From assembly GCA_934546985.1 (NCBI GenBank), contig CAKTEE010000001.1, forward strand, positions 124,001 to 188,000: DNA of 64,000 nucleotides, written 5' to 3'. The DNA comes from an uncultured Eubacteriales bacterium (GTDB taxonomy: Bacteria > Bacillota > Clostridia > Oscillospirales > Acutalibacteraceae). Below, in pieces: positions 34,359-41,001 of this stretch. Every line of letters begins with the position of its first letter. Positions within the stretch are counted from its first letter, which is position 1. A model generated the notes under the pieces. The model was not told where the DNA came from. It saw only the letters and a list, made by a program, of their open reading frames with translations, and searched no databases. The position numbers were made by a program, and so were the translations under genes.

Positions 34359-35185
34359 TCATCTAACGCCTCCTTTACAAGCCTGCCATCTTTTAATATC
34401 TGCCGAATTTCCGGTGCATTCCCGCTGGCAACCGCTTGCTTTATTTTTTCCAGATTTTCAATTAGCATGCCAAGTTCATCGCACAGTAATTCCCGGTTGC
34501 CGAGGAACAAATCTGTCCAAAGATTTTCATTGATTTTTGCAACGCGGGATACATCGCGGAAACTGCCTGCACTGAACCCTTTTTGATTTCGGCATTCAGG
34601 AATTAATACGTAAGCGCAAGCAAGGGCATGGGGGATTTGTGAGGTAAATGCAATCATACGGTCATGTTCCTGCGGCGTTGTAATAACAATGCGGGAAAAG
34701 GAGAGTTCCCGTATGAAAGAAGAGAGGATGTCGACCTGTTCCTGCGGTACACCGCAGGGAGTTAGGATACAACTGGCGTTTTTAAATAATTCTGCCTCTG
34801 CGCTGGAAAATCCAAAAGTTTCTTTACCCGCCATAGGATGTCCGCCGATAAAATAAAAACCATTTTTTTCTGCAACGGGTATGAGCGCTTGGCAAATGTC
34901 ACCTTTAATGCCGCAAGTGTCTGTGACAATAGACCCTTTCTTGAATAAGGCGGCATGTTCTGAAATATAAGCGATGGTTTGTTTGGGATAAATGGCAAGA
35001 ATGGTAATATCTGCCTGCGGCAAAGAATCAGCGTTCCCCGCGAAATGAATGGCTCCTGCCTTCAATGCACTTTCCAGAACCTGCGGATTATTATCAATGC
35101 CAATAACGGTATGTTCCGTATATTTTGTAATGGCTTTTGCCAAAGATCCTCCAATGAGCCCAAGGCCAACAACTGCAATTTTCAT
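34355..35185 (-). CDS. tyrA: Prephenate dehydrogenase
   Basis: NAD+-dependent oxidative decarboxylation of prephenate to 4-hydroxyphenylpyruvate for tyrosine. The 276-residue enzyme has the Rossmann motif VVGLGLIGGSLA, the GGHPMAGKETFGFSSAEAELF segment and the helical C-terminal dimer domain with FTSQIPHALACAYV. No ACT domain is present, in contrast to many Firmicute forms, so allosteric tyrosine control is less likely. It lies between the lipoprotein gene and aroB. Confidence 0.95.
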   Translation of the reverse strand: MKIAVVGLGLIGGSLAKAITKYTEHTVIGIDNNPQVLESALKAGAIHFAGNADSLPQADITILAIYPKQTIAYISEHAALFKKGSIVTDTCGIKGDICQALIPVAEKNGFYFIGGHPMAGKETFGFSSAEAELFKNASCILTPCGVPQEQVDILSSFIRELSFSRIVITTPQEHDRMIAFTSQIPHALACAYVLIPECRNQKGFSAGSFRDVSRVAKINENLWTDLFLGNRELLCDELGMLIENLEKIKQAVASGNAPEIRQILKDGRLVKEALDE

Positions 35186-35203
35186 TTTTGGCTCCTTTGC
35201 TGT

Positions 35204-35803
35204 TTATTGCGTTTGTGCTGCTGTAGTGACAGCAGCGTACGGTTCTACAGAATTCAGAATTAATTCCAGATTTTTCTGATATTTTGTGTATTCAGCAGTG
35301 GGGGCGGTAATACCGCAGATTGCTAAACGGTTATTTTCCAAAAGGGTAAAAGTATAACTTTCAGTTTTATTAACGCCTTCATAATCAGCTTTTAATGTAA
35401 TTATTGCTTTTTGTGCTGATAAAATCTTCTGTTCTGTAATTTCCAGATTGCTGACATTATCTTTTAGTTTCTGTACAGCCTGGTCAAGGTGTTCCTGTAT
35501 TTTCATTTTGCCGTCATGTGTAACAACGCTAATGGCGGCGCTGGCTTTCTTTTCTTCCATTTGGTCCGGTGGATACAGGACAATGGTAGCGTTTACGGAC
35601 TGCGTTTCTAATTTGTAGTCAGCAGGATAAATAAAAGCAAACCCTGCGCTGGAAAGCTCGTAACGGTTTGTACCGTCATCCAGTGAAGTAATCACAGGTT
35701 CGTCGGCAAACAGGCGGGCGTTGGCAGCGGATAGGCCGCAGCCGGTAAACAGACAGGCAATGCTCAAAAGGGTTATAATACAGAACAGAAGCTTTTTTTT
35801 CAT
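35204..35803 (-). CDS. Predicted lipoprotein of unknown function within the aro operon
   Basis: A 199-residue protein with a signal peptide ending in the lipobox LFTGC (Cys about residue 22), so it should be anchored outside the membrane. The rest, with FAFIYPADYKLETQ, an AAISVVTHDG strand, a long helix around HLDQAVQKLKDNV and TESYTFTLLENNRLAICG, resembles PsbP-like/DUF-type single domains found on clostridial lipoproteins; no firm family is assigned. ATG 35803 has GGAAGGAA upstream. It is odd in a cytoplasmic pathway operon, lying between aroF and tyrA with short gaps. Confidence 0.75.
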   Translation of the reverse strand: MKKKLLFCIITLLSIACLFTGCGLSAANARLFADEPVITSLDDGTNRYELSSAGFAFIYPADYKLETQSVNATIVLYPPDQMEEKKASAAISVVTHDGKMKIQEHLDQAVQKLKDNVSNLEITEQKILSAQKAIITLKADYEGVNKTESYTFTLLENNRLAICGITAPTAEYTKYQKNLELILNSVEPYAAVTTAAQTQ

Positions 35804-35834
35804 TTTTTCAATTCCTTCCAAAATAATCAGGCGT

Positions 35835-36860
35835 TTATGCGGTATGGTTTTGTTTGCCAAAAGCTTTTGCGGTAACAAAAATCTTTTTTGCAAGTTTATC
35901 GAACTGGTTTGGAGTTAGGGATTGCGCACCGTCGGAGAGGGCTTTTTCCGGGCAGTTATGCACTTCAATAATCAGTGCGTCAGCGCCTGCCGCGATAGCG
36001 GAAAGAGATAACGGTTCTACCATCCATGGAATGCCCGCCGCATGGCTTGGGTCAACAACAACCGGCAGGTGAGATAAATGCTTGAATGCTGGAATGGCGG
36101 AAATATCCATTGTATTGCGGGTAAAGGTTTCAAAAGTGCGAATGCCGCGTTCGCACAGCATAACGTTTTCATTGCCGCCGGCCATGATGTATTCCGCACT
36201 CATCAGAGTTTCTTCAATGGTGTTGGCAAGGCCACGTTTGAGCAAGATGGGCTTTTTGGAATGCCCCAACTCTTTGAGCAGTTCAAAGTTTTGCATATTT
36301 CTTGCGCCTACCTGAATTATATCAACTTCGCTGAAAAGGTCAATATGCGAAATGCTCATAATTTCCGTTACAATCGGCATACCGGTCAATTTTTTTGCTT
36401 TCAGCATCAGTTCCAGCCCTTCTGCACGTAATCCTTGGAAAGCGTATGGGGAAGTTCTGGGTTTAAATGCACCGCCGCGCAGAATGGTTGCTCCTGCTGC
36501 TTTTGCTCTTTGTGCTACTTCGCAAATTTGTTCCTCTGTTTCAACGGAGCATGGCCCTGCCATAATTTGAAGGGAACCGTCGCCGATTTTAATATTGTTT
36601 CCAATGTCAATTACTGTATTATCCGGATGAAATTTCCGGTTTGCTTTTTTATATGGTTCCTGCACACGCTTCACACTCTCTACAATGTCCTGCGCGCTGA
36701 TATAGTCGGTATCAATCGCGGCGGTATCACCTAACAATCCTAACACGTTAGAATGTGTGCCATGCCAGATATTTACAGTAACTTGATGCTCCTGTTTCAG
36801 CATTTCGGAAAATTTTTCAATTTGTTCTTCAGATACATTTTTTTTCAGTACGATAATCAT
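35835..36860 (-). CDS. aroF: 3-deoxy-7-phosphoheptulonate (DAHP) synthase, type I-beta
   Basis: First enzyme of the shikimate pathway, joining PEP and erythrose-4-phosphate. The 341-residue protein has an N-terminal ferredoxin-like regulatory domain (MIIVLKKNVSEEQIEKF), characteristic of I-beta enzymes, then the barrel with MAGPCSVETEEQI, GATILRGGAFKPRTSPYAFQ cut here at 20, PILLKRGLA and VVDPSHAAG. It is the first gene after the aromatic leader attenuator, with AGGAGGAAT upstream of ATG 36860. Confidence 0.96.
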   Translation of the reverse strand: MIIVLKKNVSEEQIEKFSEMLKQEHQVTVNIWHGTHSNVLGLLGDTAAIDTDYISAQDIVESVKRVQEPYKKANRKFHPDNTVIDIGNNIKIGDGSLQIMAGPCSVETEEQICEVAQRAKAAGATILRGGAFKPRTSPYAFQGLRAEGLELMLKAKKLTGMPIVTEIMSISHIDLFSEVDIIQVGARNMQNFELLKELGHSKKPILLKRGLANTIEETLMSAEYIMAGGNENVMLCERGIRTFETFTRNTMDISAIPAFKHLSHLPVVVDPSHAAGIPWMVEPLSLSAIAAGADALIIEVHNCPEKALSDGAQSLTPNQFDKLAKKIFVTAKAFGKQNHTA

Positions 36861-36886
36861 AATGAGATTCCTCCTAAAATTAAAAT

Positions 36887-36927
36887 CAAAAACAAAAAGC
36901 GGGGCTCATGTTATCATGAGTCCCGCT
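36887..36927 (-). terminator. Attenuator terminator before aroF
   Basis: On the minus strand the stem AGCGGGACTCATG / CATGAGCCCCGCT (36927-36915 with 36910-36898) has a 4-nt loop and one A-C mismatch. It is followed by TTTTTGTTTTT. It lies between the leader peptide and aroF, 27 nt before the aroF start. Its 5' arm can instead pair with the region of the leader stop codon. Confidence 0.9.
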
Positions 36928-36978
36928 GCTTTCGCACTTTATTTCTTTGGCCGGATAAATTCAGCAACTCATAATACC
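36910..36978 (-). promoter_or_regulatory. Predicted antiterminator of the aroF attenuator
   Basis: RNA segment GGUAUUAUGAG (36978-36968), which includes the leader stop codon, can pair with CUCAUGAUAAC (36920-36910): nine Watson-Crick pairs, one G-U and one mismatch. GCUG (36965-36962) with CAGC (36928-36925) extends it across an internal loop. This excludes the terminator. A ribosome at the leader stop would mask the first segment, while a ribosome stalled on Phe codons would leave it free. Confidence 0.7.
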
Positions 36979-37070
36979 GTTTTCAATTTTTTACAGCAAA
37001 AGAAGCCCTGCCAAAAAAAGCAAGGAAAAAAGAAAGCTGTAAAATAATTGGTTACATTATAAGATGCCAT
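36969..37070 (-). CDS. Aromatic leader peptide (pheL-like) of the aroF operon
   Basis: A 33-codon reading frame starting ATG 37070 with stop TGA at 36971-36969. It encodes MASYNVTNYFTA, then FFFPCFFWQGFF, then CCKKLKTVL. Eight Phe, two Tyr and one Trp make one third of the peptide. GGGAG lies 11 nt upstream of the start. Frame, length and position between a strong promoter and a terminator match regulatory leader peptides such as E. coli pheL. Stalling at the Phe run when Phe-tRNA is scarce should allow the antiterminator and expression of aroF-tyrA-aroB-aroA-aroC-pheA. The peptide itself probably has no function. Confidence 0.85.
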   Translation of the reverse strand: MASYNVTNYFTAFFFPCFFWQGFFCCKKLKTVL

Positions 37071-37112
37071 ATTTTTAAGATCTCCCTGTTCTTTCAGATA
37101 TCTTATGTTGCA

Positions 37113-37141
37113 ATCATAATACGATTTGCACGGGTTGTCAA
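37113..37141 (-). promoter_or_regulatory. Promoter of the aroF attenuator operon
   Basis: On the minus strand, consensus -35 TTGACA (37141-37136), a 17-nt spacer and -10 TATGAT (37118-37113). The expected start near 37106 gives a leader RNA of about 245 nt before aroF. The promoter lies just after the aroK stop, so the aroF unit can be transcribed independently of aroE-aroK. Confidence 0.85.
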
Positions 37142-37181
37142 CTGCTTTTTTTCATAAAATAAAATTTCCTAAGAAAAAAAC

Positions 37182-37691
37182 TTATGAAATCCCCGCCAGT
37201 TGCATAATATTAAGGGCAGTATCCTGTGGGGGCATAGAAGCGTCGATAATATAATCAGCGCAGGCACGGTAAAGAGGAAGGCGCTGATGATAAAGCTTTT
37301 GCAGAACTTCCGTTCTGTTCGGGACGTTTAGAAGCGGGCGAGTGGTGTCATCTCTCAGCCGTTCTTCGATGATTTCTACAGGAACATCCAGCAAAAAAAT
37401 TTTACCGCCGTTTAACTTTAATGCCTGTGCGTTGCGTTCGTAAGTCAGCGCACCGCCGCCGGTAGAAACAATCAGCTCATCCTGCGAAGATATGTTGCAA
37501 CATATCTTATGCTCCAAGTCACGAAAATGCGATTCCCCATAACGGGAAAATATTTCATTGATGCTGATACCGGCTTCCTGTATAATCAGCGCGTCGGTAT
37601 CTACCAGCGGGCGGCGGGATAACTGGGCAAGGGCGTTTCCGACGGTGGTTTTTCCGCATCCCATAAAACCGCAAAGGATAATATTTCCCAT
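37182..37691 (-). CDS. aroK: Shikimate kinase
   Basis: ATP-dependent phosphorylation of shikimate at O3. The 169-residue protein has Walker A GFMGCGKTT (from residue 7), the DTDALI metal/substrate segment, the STGGGALTYERN motif and the LID Arg region RLRDDTTRPLL. ATG 37691 is chosen over an upstream TTG at 37712 because AGGA lies 8 nt before it and the family N-terminus starts MGNIILCG. It follows aroE with only 4 nt between the aroE stop and its start. Confidence 0.95.
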   Translation of the reverse strand: MGNIILCGFMGCGKTTVGNALAQLSRRPLVDTDALIIQEAGISINEIFSRYGESHFRDLEHKICCNISSQDELIVSTGGGALTYERNAQALKLNGGKIFLLDVPVEIIEERLRDDTTRPLLNVPNRTEVLQKLYHQRLPLYRACADYIIDASMPPQDTALNIMQLAGIS

Positions 37692-37695
37692 GGTA

Positions 37696-38550
37696 TTATT
37701 CCTGCCTTTCAAACTGTTCCGCCATTTTTTCGTAGGTCATGCGTATGATTTTATCGATATCTTCTCCTGTAAAGGAAACGTTGTTCCAAATCTCCTGTGC
37801 AACAGCTGCCTGCCATACCAACATGGGCATGCCTCCGGCTGTTTTTGCACCGCAGGAGCGGGCGGTTTTTAATAACAGTGTTTCAGCGGGATTATAAATG
37901 ACGTCAAATACGGCTTTGGTGCGGTGCAGAATGTTTTCACTGACAGGCATAGCGTTGCTATAGGGATACATACCTACCGGGGTTCCGTTGATTAAAAGAT
38001 CAATATCGCCGCAAATATCAGAAAGCAGCGTAGTTTTGATTTCTGCCTGCGGAAATTTATCTGCAATTTCTTTTTGAACTGTCTGTGCTGTGGAAAGGTC
38101 TGTTTCACGTACAGCGAGGGTCAGACTACAGCCTGCCATAATGCATTCAAACGCGATCATCCTTGCAACACCGCCGCACCCGCATACAACGGCGTGTCCT
38201 TGCAGGGGGATTCCCGCGCCGTTCAATGCACGCAGAAAGCCATGGCAGTCAGTGTTATATCCAACCAAATCTCCATCCTGTTTTGCAATGGTGTTGACAG
38301 CGCCGTAGAGCGCGGCACGTTCATCAAGCTTTGTAAGGAAAGGAATAACTGCAGATTTATGGGGGATGGTTATATTTGCACCGTTTAATTGTTCAATTTC
38401 CGTAAAGCGGTGAGATAATTCCTGCGGAGAAATCTCCAAAATATTATAATCCGCAGAAATGCCAGATAACTCAAAAAGTTTTGAGTGGATAAACGGCGAC
38501 ATCGTGTGGGAAAGCGGATAACCAACAACAGCGTATTTTTGTTTTTTCAT
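37696..38550 (-). CDS. aroE: Shikimate dehydrogenase
   Basis: NADPH-dependent reduction of 3-dehydroshikimate to shikimate. Within 284 residues are GYPLSHTMSPFIHSKLF (substrate site), NGANITIPHKSAVIPFL with the catalytic Lys, NTDCHGFLRAL, the nucleotide-binding CGCGGVARMIAF and the late GGMPMLVWQAA. An imperfectly placed 12-bp hairpin (38571-38601) lies in its leader, just before GGAGG. It is the first gene of the aromatic cluster and faces away from acpP. Confidence 0.95.
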   Translation of the reverse strand: MKKQKYAVVGYPLSHTMSPFIHSKLFELSGISADYNILEISPQELSHRFTEIEQLNGANITIPHKSAVIPFLTKLDERAALYGAVNTIAKQDGDLVGYNTDCHGFLRALNGAGIPLQGHAVVCGCGGVARMIAFECIMAGCSLTLAVRETDLSTAQTVQKEIADKFPQAEIKTTLLSDICGDIDLLINGTPVGMYPYSNAMPVSENILHRTKAVFDVIYNPAETLLLKTARSCGAKTAGGMPMLVWQAAVAQEIWNNVSFTGEDIDKIIRMTYEKMAEQFERQE

Positions 38551-38570
38551 AAGGCGGACCTCCGTTTTTT

Positions 38571-38601
38571 AAGTTTTTACAGGGAATGACTGTAAAAACT
38601 T
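38571..38601. other. Hairpin in the aroE leader
   Basis: AAGTTTTTACAG/CTGTAAAAACTT (38571-38582 and 38590-38601) form a perfect 12-bp stem with a 7-nt loop, immediately upstream of the aroE ribosome binding site. There is no matching T-tract on the aroE side except a run of A, so it is not an obvious terminator for either strand. Confidence 0.5.
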
Positions 38602-38613
38602 TCAAAATAAGGG

Positions 38614-38642
38614 TTGACAAAGCCGTCATTTGCTAATAATAT
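38614..38642 (+). promoter_or_regulatory. Promoter of acpP
   Basis: -35 TTGACA (38614-38619), 17-nt spacer, -10 TAATAT (38637-38642), about 115 nt before the acpP start. Confidence 0.8.
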
Positions 38643-38756
38643 TGCTTATAGCAATGCAATGCCTCATTGAATATAGCACAAAGTCAATCTTTTGTCTATG
38701 CGGGTGCAGAGCAAACTTGATAAATTCATTATTTAACAAACAAGGAGTGTCTTTGA

Positions 38757-38984
38757 ATGGTATTCGAGAAAGTAAGAGAAATTCTCTGCGAACAGTTGGA
38801 TTTGGAAGAAGACAGCGTAACCATGGAATCAAATATTGCGGATGACCTGGGCGCTGACAGTCTTGATGTTGTGGATATGCTGATGTCTTTGGAAGATGAA
38901 TTTGATATTGAAATTCCTGATGAGGAAATTGAAAATATCAAAACCGTTGGTCAGCTTGTCAAGTATATTGAAGGAAGCATCTGA
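38757..38984 (+). CDS. acpP: Acyl carrier protein
   Basis: Carrier of acyl chains on a phosphopantetheine arm in fatty acid synthesis. The acidic 75-residue protein has the attachment motif GADSLD with the modified Ser near residue 36 and the usual four-helix length (VDMLMSLEDEFDIEIPDEE). AAGGAGTG precedes ATG 38757. It stands alone, with its own promoter and terminator; no other fatty acid synthesis gene is adjacent. Confidence 0.96.
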   Translation: MVFEKVREILCEQLDLEEDSVTMESNIADDLGADSLDVVDMLMSLEDEFDIEIPDEEIENIKTVGQLVKYIEGSI

Positions 38985-39003
38985 AAAATAAGCAAGTAAG
39001 AAG

Positions 39004-39027
39004 CGCCGGAAATTTCCGGCGTTTTTT
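39004..39027 (+). terminator. Intrinsic terminator after acpP
   Basis: Stem CGCCGG/CCGGCG (39004-39009 and 39016-39021) with an AAATTT loop that can pair further, followed by six T. Confidence 0.88.
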
Positions 39028-39047
39028 CTTTGGTTTCGGAGGGGAAA

Positions 39048-39497
39048 ATGAAAATTCTTGTCGATGCGGACGCGTGCCCTGTAAAAAAGATTGTAGAAGA
39101 AACAGCCGCGTTGTTTCATTTGCAGGCAGTCATGTTTGCTGATACTAGCCATGAACTGCATTTGGTTTCCGCTCGTGTTGTTATGGTGGACAAGGGTACG
39201 GATTCTGTAGATTTGGCGCTGATGAATCAGGCGTCCGCAGGGGATATTATAGTAACGCAGGATTTTGGGCTTGCCGCGCTTGCTTTAGGAAAGGGCTGTT
39301 TTGCAATACGTCCCGATGGTTTGATATTCACAGATGAAAATATCGGACAGCTGCTGACAGAGCGGTGCATTTCAGCGAAGATTCGGCGCGCCGGCGGCAG
39401 AAACGGCCGAATGAAGAAAAGGGGAAGAGAAGAAGACGCGGAATTCCGCGAAAAACTTACGGTTCTCTGCCGGCAGGCAATAGACCGGGAAATTTAG
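39048..39497 (+). CDS. YaiI/YqxD family protein (DUF188)
   Basis: A 149-residue protein with the conserved VDADACPVK motif at the N-terminus, the ELHLVSARVVMVDKGTDSVDLALMN region and the VTQDFGLAALALGKG segment of DUF188, related to PIN-like nucleases. Biochemical function is not established. ATG 39048 has GGAGGGG a few nt upstream. The C-terminal basic/acidic stretch (GRMKKRGREEDAEFREKL) is as in relatives. Confidence 0.9.
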   Translation: MKILVDADACPVKKIVEETAALFHLQAVMFADTSHELHLVSARVVMVDKGTDSVDLALMNQASAGDIIVTQDFGLAALALGKGCFAIRPDGLIFTDENIGQLLTERCISAKIRRAGGRNGRMKKRGREEDAEFREKLTVLCRQAIDREI

Positions 39498-39593
39498 GGC
39501 GTTTTTCCTTTTTATGCTTGAAAAAGCATGTATGACCAGATATAATGATTTAGTTAGTTTATCAAAACAAATATGGATAGGGAGAAGTGGACG

Positions 39594-40781
39594 ATGGCAG
39601 ACTTTTGGTCCGGATTTAGTTTTTTAACAGAAGGGGTCGCTTATTTTTTCACAGCGGACGGCGGTTGGAAAAATCTTATCATGTGGGTGATCGGCGGATT
39701 GCTGATTTATCTGGCAATTAAAAAGGATATGGAACCATCTTTGCTCCTGCCGCTGGGTTTTGGTGCAATTCTGGTTAATATTCCTTATACCGGCGTAATG
39801 AATCAGATTATGGATATGGGCGGACAGCCTATGCCGGTCACGGGCATTATTGAATGGTTGTTCCAGGTGGGGATTGAAGCCTCGGAGGCTATGCCGCTGC
39901 TTTTATTTGTAGGTATCGGTGCAATGATTGATTTCGGTCCCCTGCTTTCCAATCCTAAAATGCTGTTATTCGGCGGCGCCGCGCAGTTTGGTATTTTCTT
40001 TACCATTACCCTTGCGGCATTGTTAGGTTTTGATTTAAAAGATGCAGCTTCCATCGGTATTATCGGTGCAGCGGACGGTCCTACCTCAATCCTTGTTTCT
40101 CAAATATTCCAAAGTAGTTATATTGGTGCGATTGCAGTGGCGGCGTATTCTTATATGGCATTGGTTCCGATTATTCAGCCTCTGGCAATTAAGGCGGTTA
40201 CAACAAAGAAGGAACGGCAGATTCGCATGCCGTATAATCCTCAGTCTGTCAGCCGCACCACGCGCATTCTTTTCCCGGTGCTGGTAACCGTAGTGGCCGG
40301 TTTGATTGCGCCGGCGTCGGTTTCTCTGGTTGGGTTTCTGATGTTTGGCAACCTTCTGCGGGAGTGTCTGAAACTGGACAGTCTTTCCCAAACAGCGCAG
40401 ACAACGCTTGCCAATCTGATTACGATTTTCCTTGGCTTAACCATTTCTGCGAGCATGCGTGCAAGCGAGTTTGTGCGTAAGGAAACTCTGATTATCATGG
40501 CGCTGGGTCTGGTTGCATTTATAATGGATACGGTCGGCGGCGTATTGTTTGCGAAACTGCTCAATGTGTTCCTGCCAAAGGATAAGAAAATTAATCCAAT
40601 GGTCGGCGGCGCGGGTATTTCCGCATTTCCGATGTCTGCACGTGTAATTCAGAAAATGGCGCTGGCGGAGGATAATCAGAACCATATCCTTATGCATGCG
40701 GTCGGTGCAAATGTCGCAGGGCAGATTGGTTCCGTTATTGCAGGCGGCATCATCTTGAACCTGATTCCGGGTATGCTGTAA
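39594..40781 (+). CDS. Na+-translocating decarboxylase beta subunit (OadB/GcdB/MmdB family)
   Basis: Membrane subunit that couples decarboxylation of carboxybiotin to Na+ export. The 395-residue protein is mostly hydrophobic, with about ten membrane segments and the conserved GIIGAADGPTSILVSQ motif containing the essential Asp near residue 165, and late GGAGISAFPMSARV and HAVGANVAGQIGSV. ATG 39594 has GGGAGAAG upstream. Whether the pump acts on oxaloacetate, glutaconyl-CoA or methylmalonyl-CoA cannot be told, because no alpha or biotin subunit is nearby. Confidence 0.94.
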   Translation: MADFWSGFSFLTEGVAYFFTADGGWKNLIMWVIGGLLIYLAIKKDMEPSLLLPLGFGAILVNIPYTGVMNQIMDMGGQPMPVTGIIEWLFQVGIEASEAMPLLLFVGIGAMIDFGPLLSNPKMLLFGGAAQFGIFFTITLAALLGFDLKDAASIGIIGAADGPTSILVSQIFQSSYIGAIAVAAYSYMALVPIIQPLAIKAVTTKKERQIRMPYNPQSVSRTTRILFPVLVTVVAGLIAPASVSLVGFLMFGNLLRECLKLDSLSQTAQTTLANLITIFLGLTISASMRASEFVRKETLIIMALGLVAFIMDTVGGVLFAKLLNVFLPKDKKINPMVGGAGISAFPMSARVIQKMALAEDNQNHILMHAVGANVAGQIGSVIAGGIILNLIPGML

Positions 40782-40793
40782 GGAGGGGTTAAT

Positions 40794-40973
40794 ATGAACG
40801 TATTGCAAATGCTTTTTCGTTTGGAAATAAACTGGGATAATGTGCTGAAATCTTTACAGGTTATGGGCTTTGGCATGATAGGTATCCTTGTTGTAATGGT
40901 TTTGATTTACCTGCTGATTTTTGTGCTGAATAAAACAACTTCAGACAAAAAGCAGGATGATAATGATGATTAA
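40794..40973 (+). CDS. Na+-pump decarboxylase gamma subunit (OadG-like), short
   Basis: A 59-residue product starting 12 nt after the beta subunit, with AGGAGGGG upstream of ATG 40794. The N-terminal 22 residues are amphipathic, one membrane helix spans about residues 23-47 (GFGMIGILVVMVLIYLLIFV), and the tail is acidic (DKKQDDNDD). This single-helix plan with an acidic C-terminus is that of OadG-family gamma subunits, which hold the complex together. It is short but clearly coding by position, start site and topology. Confidence 0.8.
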   Translation: MNVLQMLFRLEINWDNVLKSLQVMGFGMIGILVVMVLIYLLIFVLNKTTSDKKQDDNDD

Positions 40974-41001
40974 ATAATATCCGGTAAAAGGTGGGAGAAG
41001 A

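Noticed and set aside
38629..38756. Leader peptide before aroE
   Set aside because: Small minus-strand frames in this spacer are not rich in aromatic codons, and no terminator lies between them and aroE.
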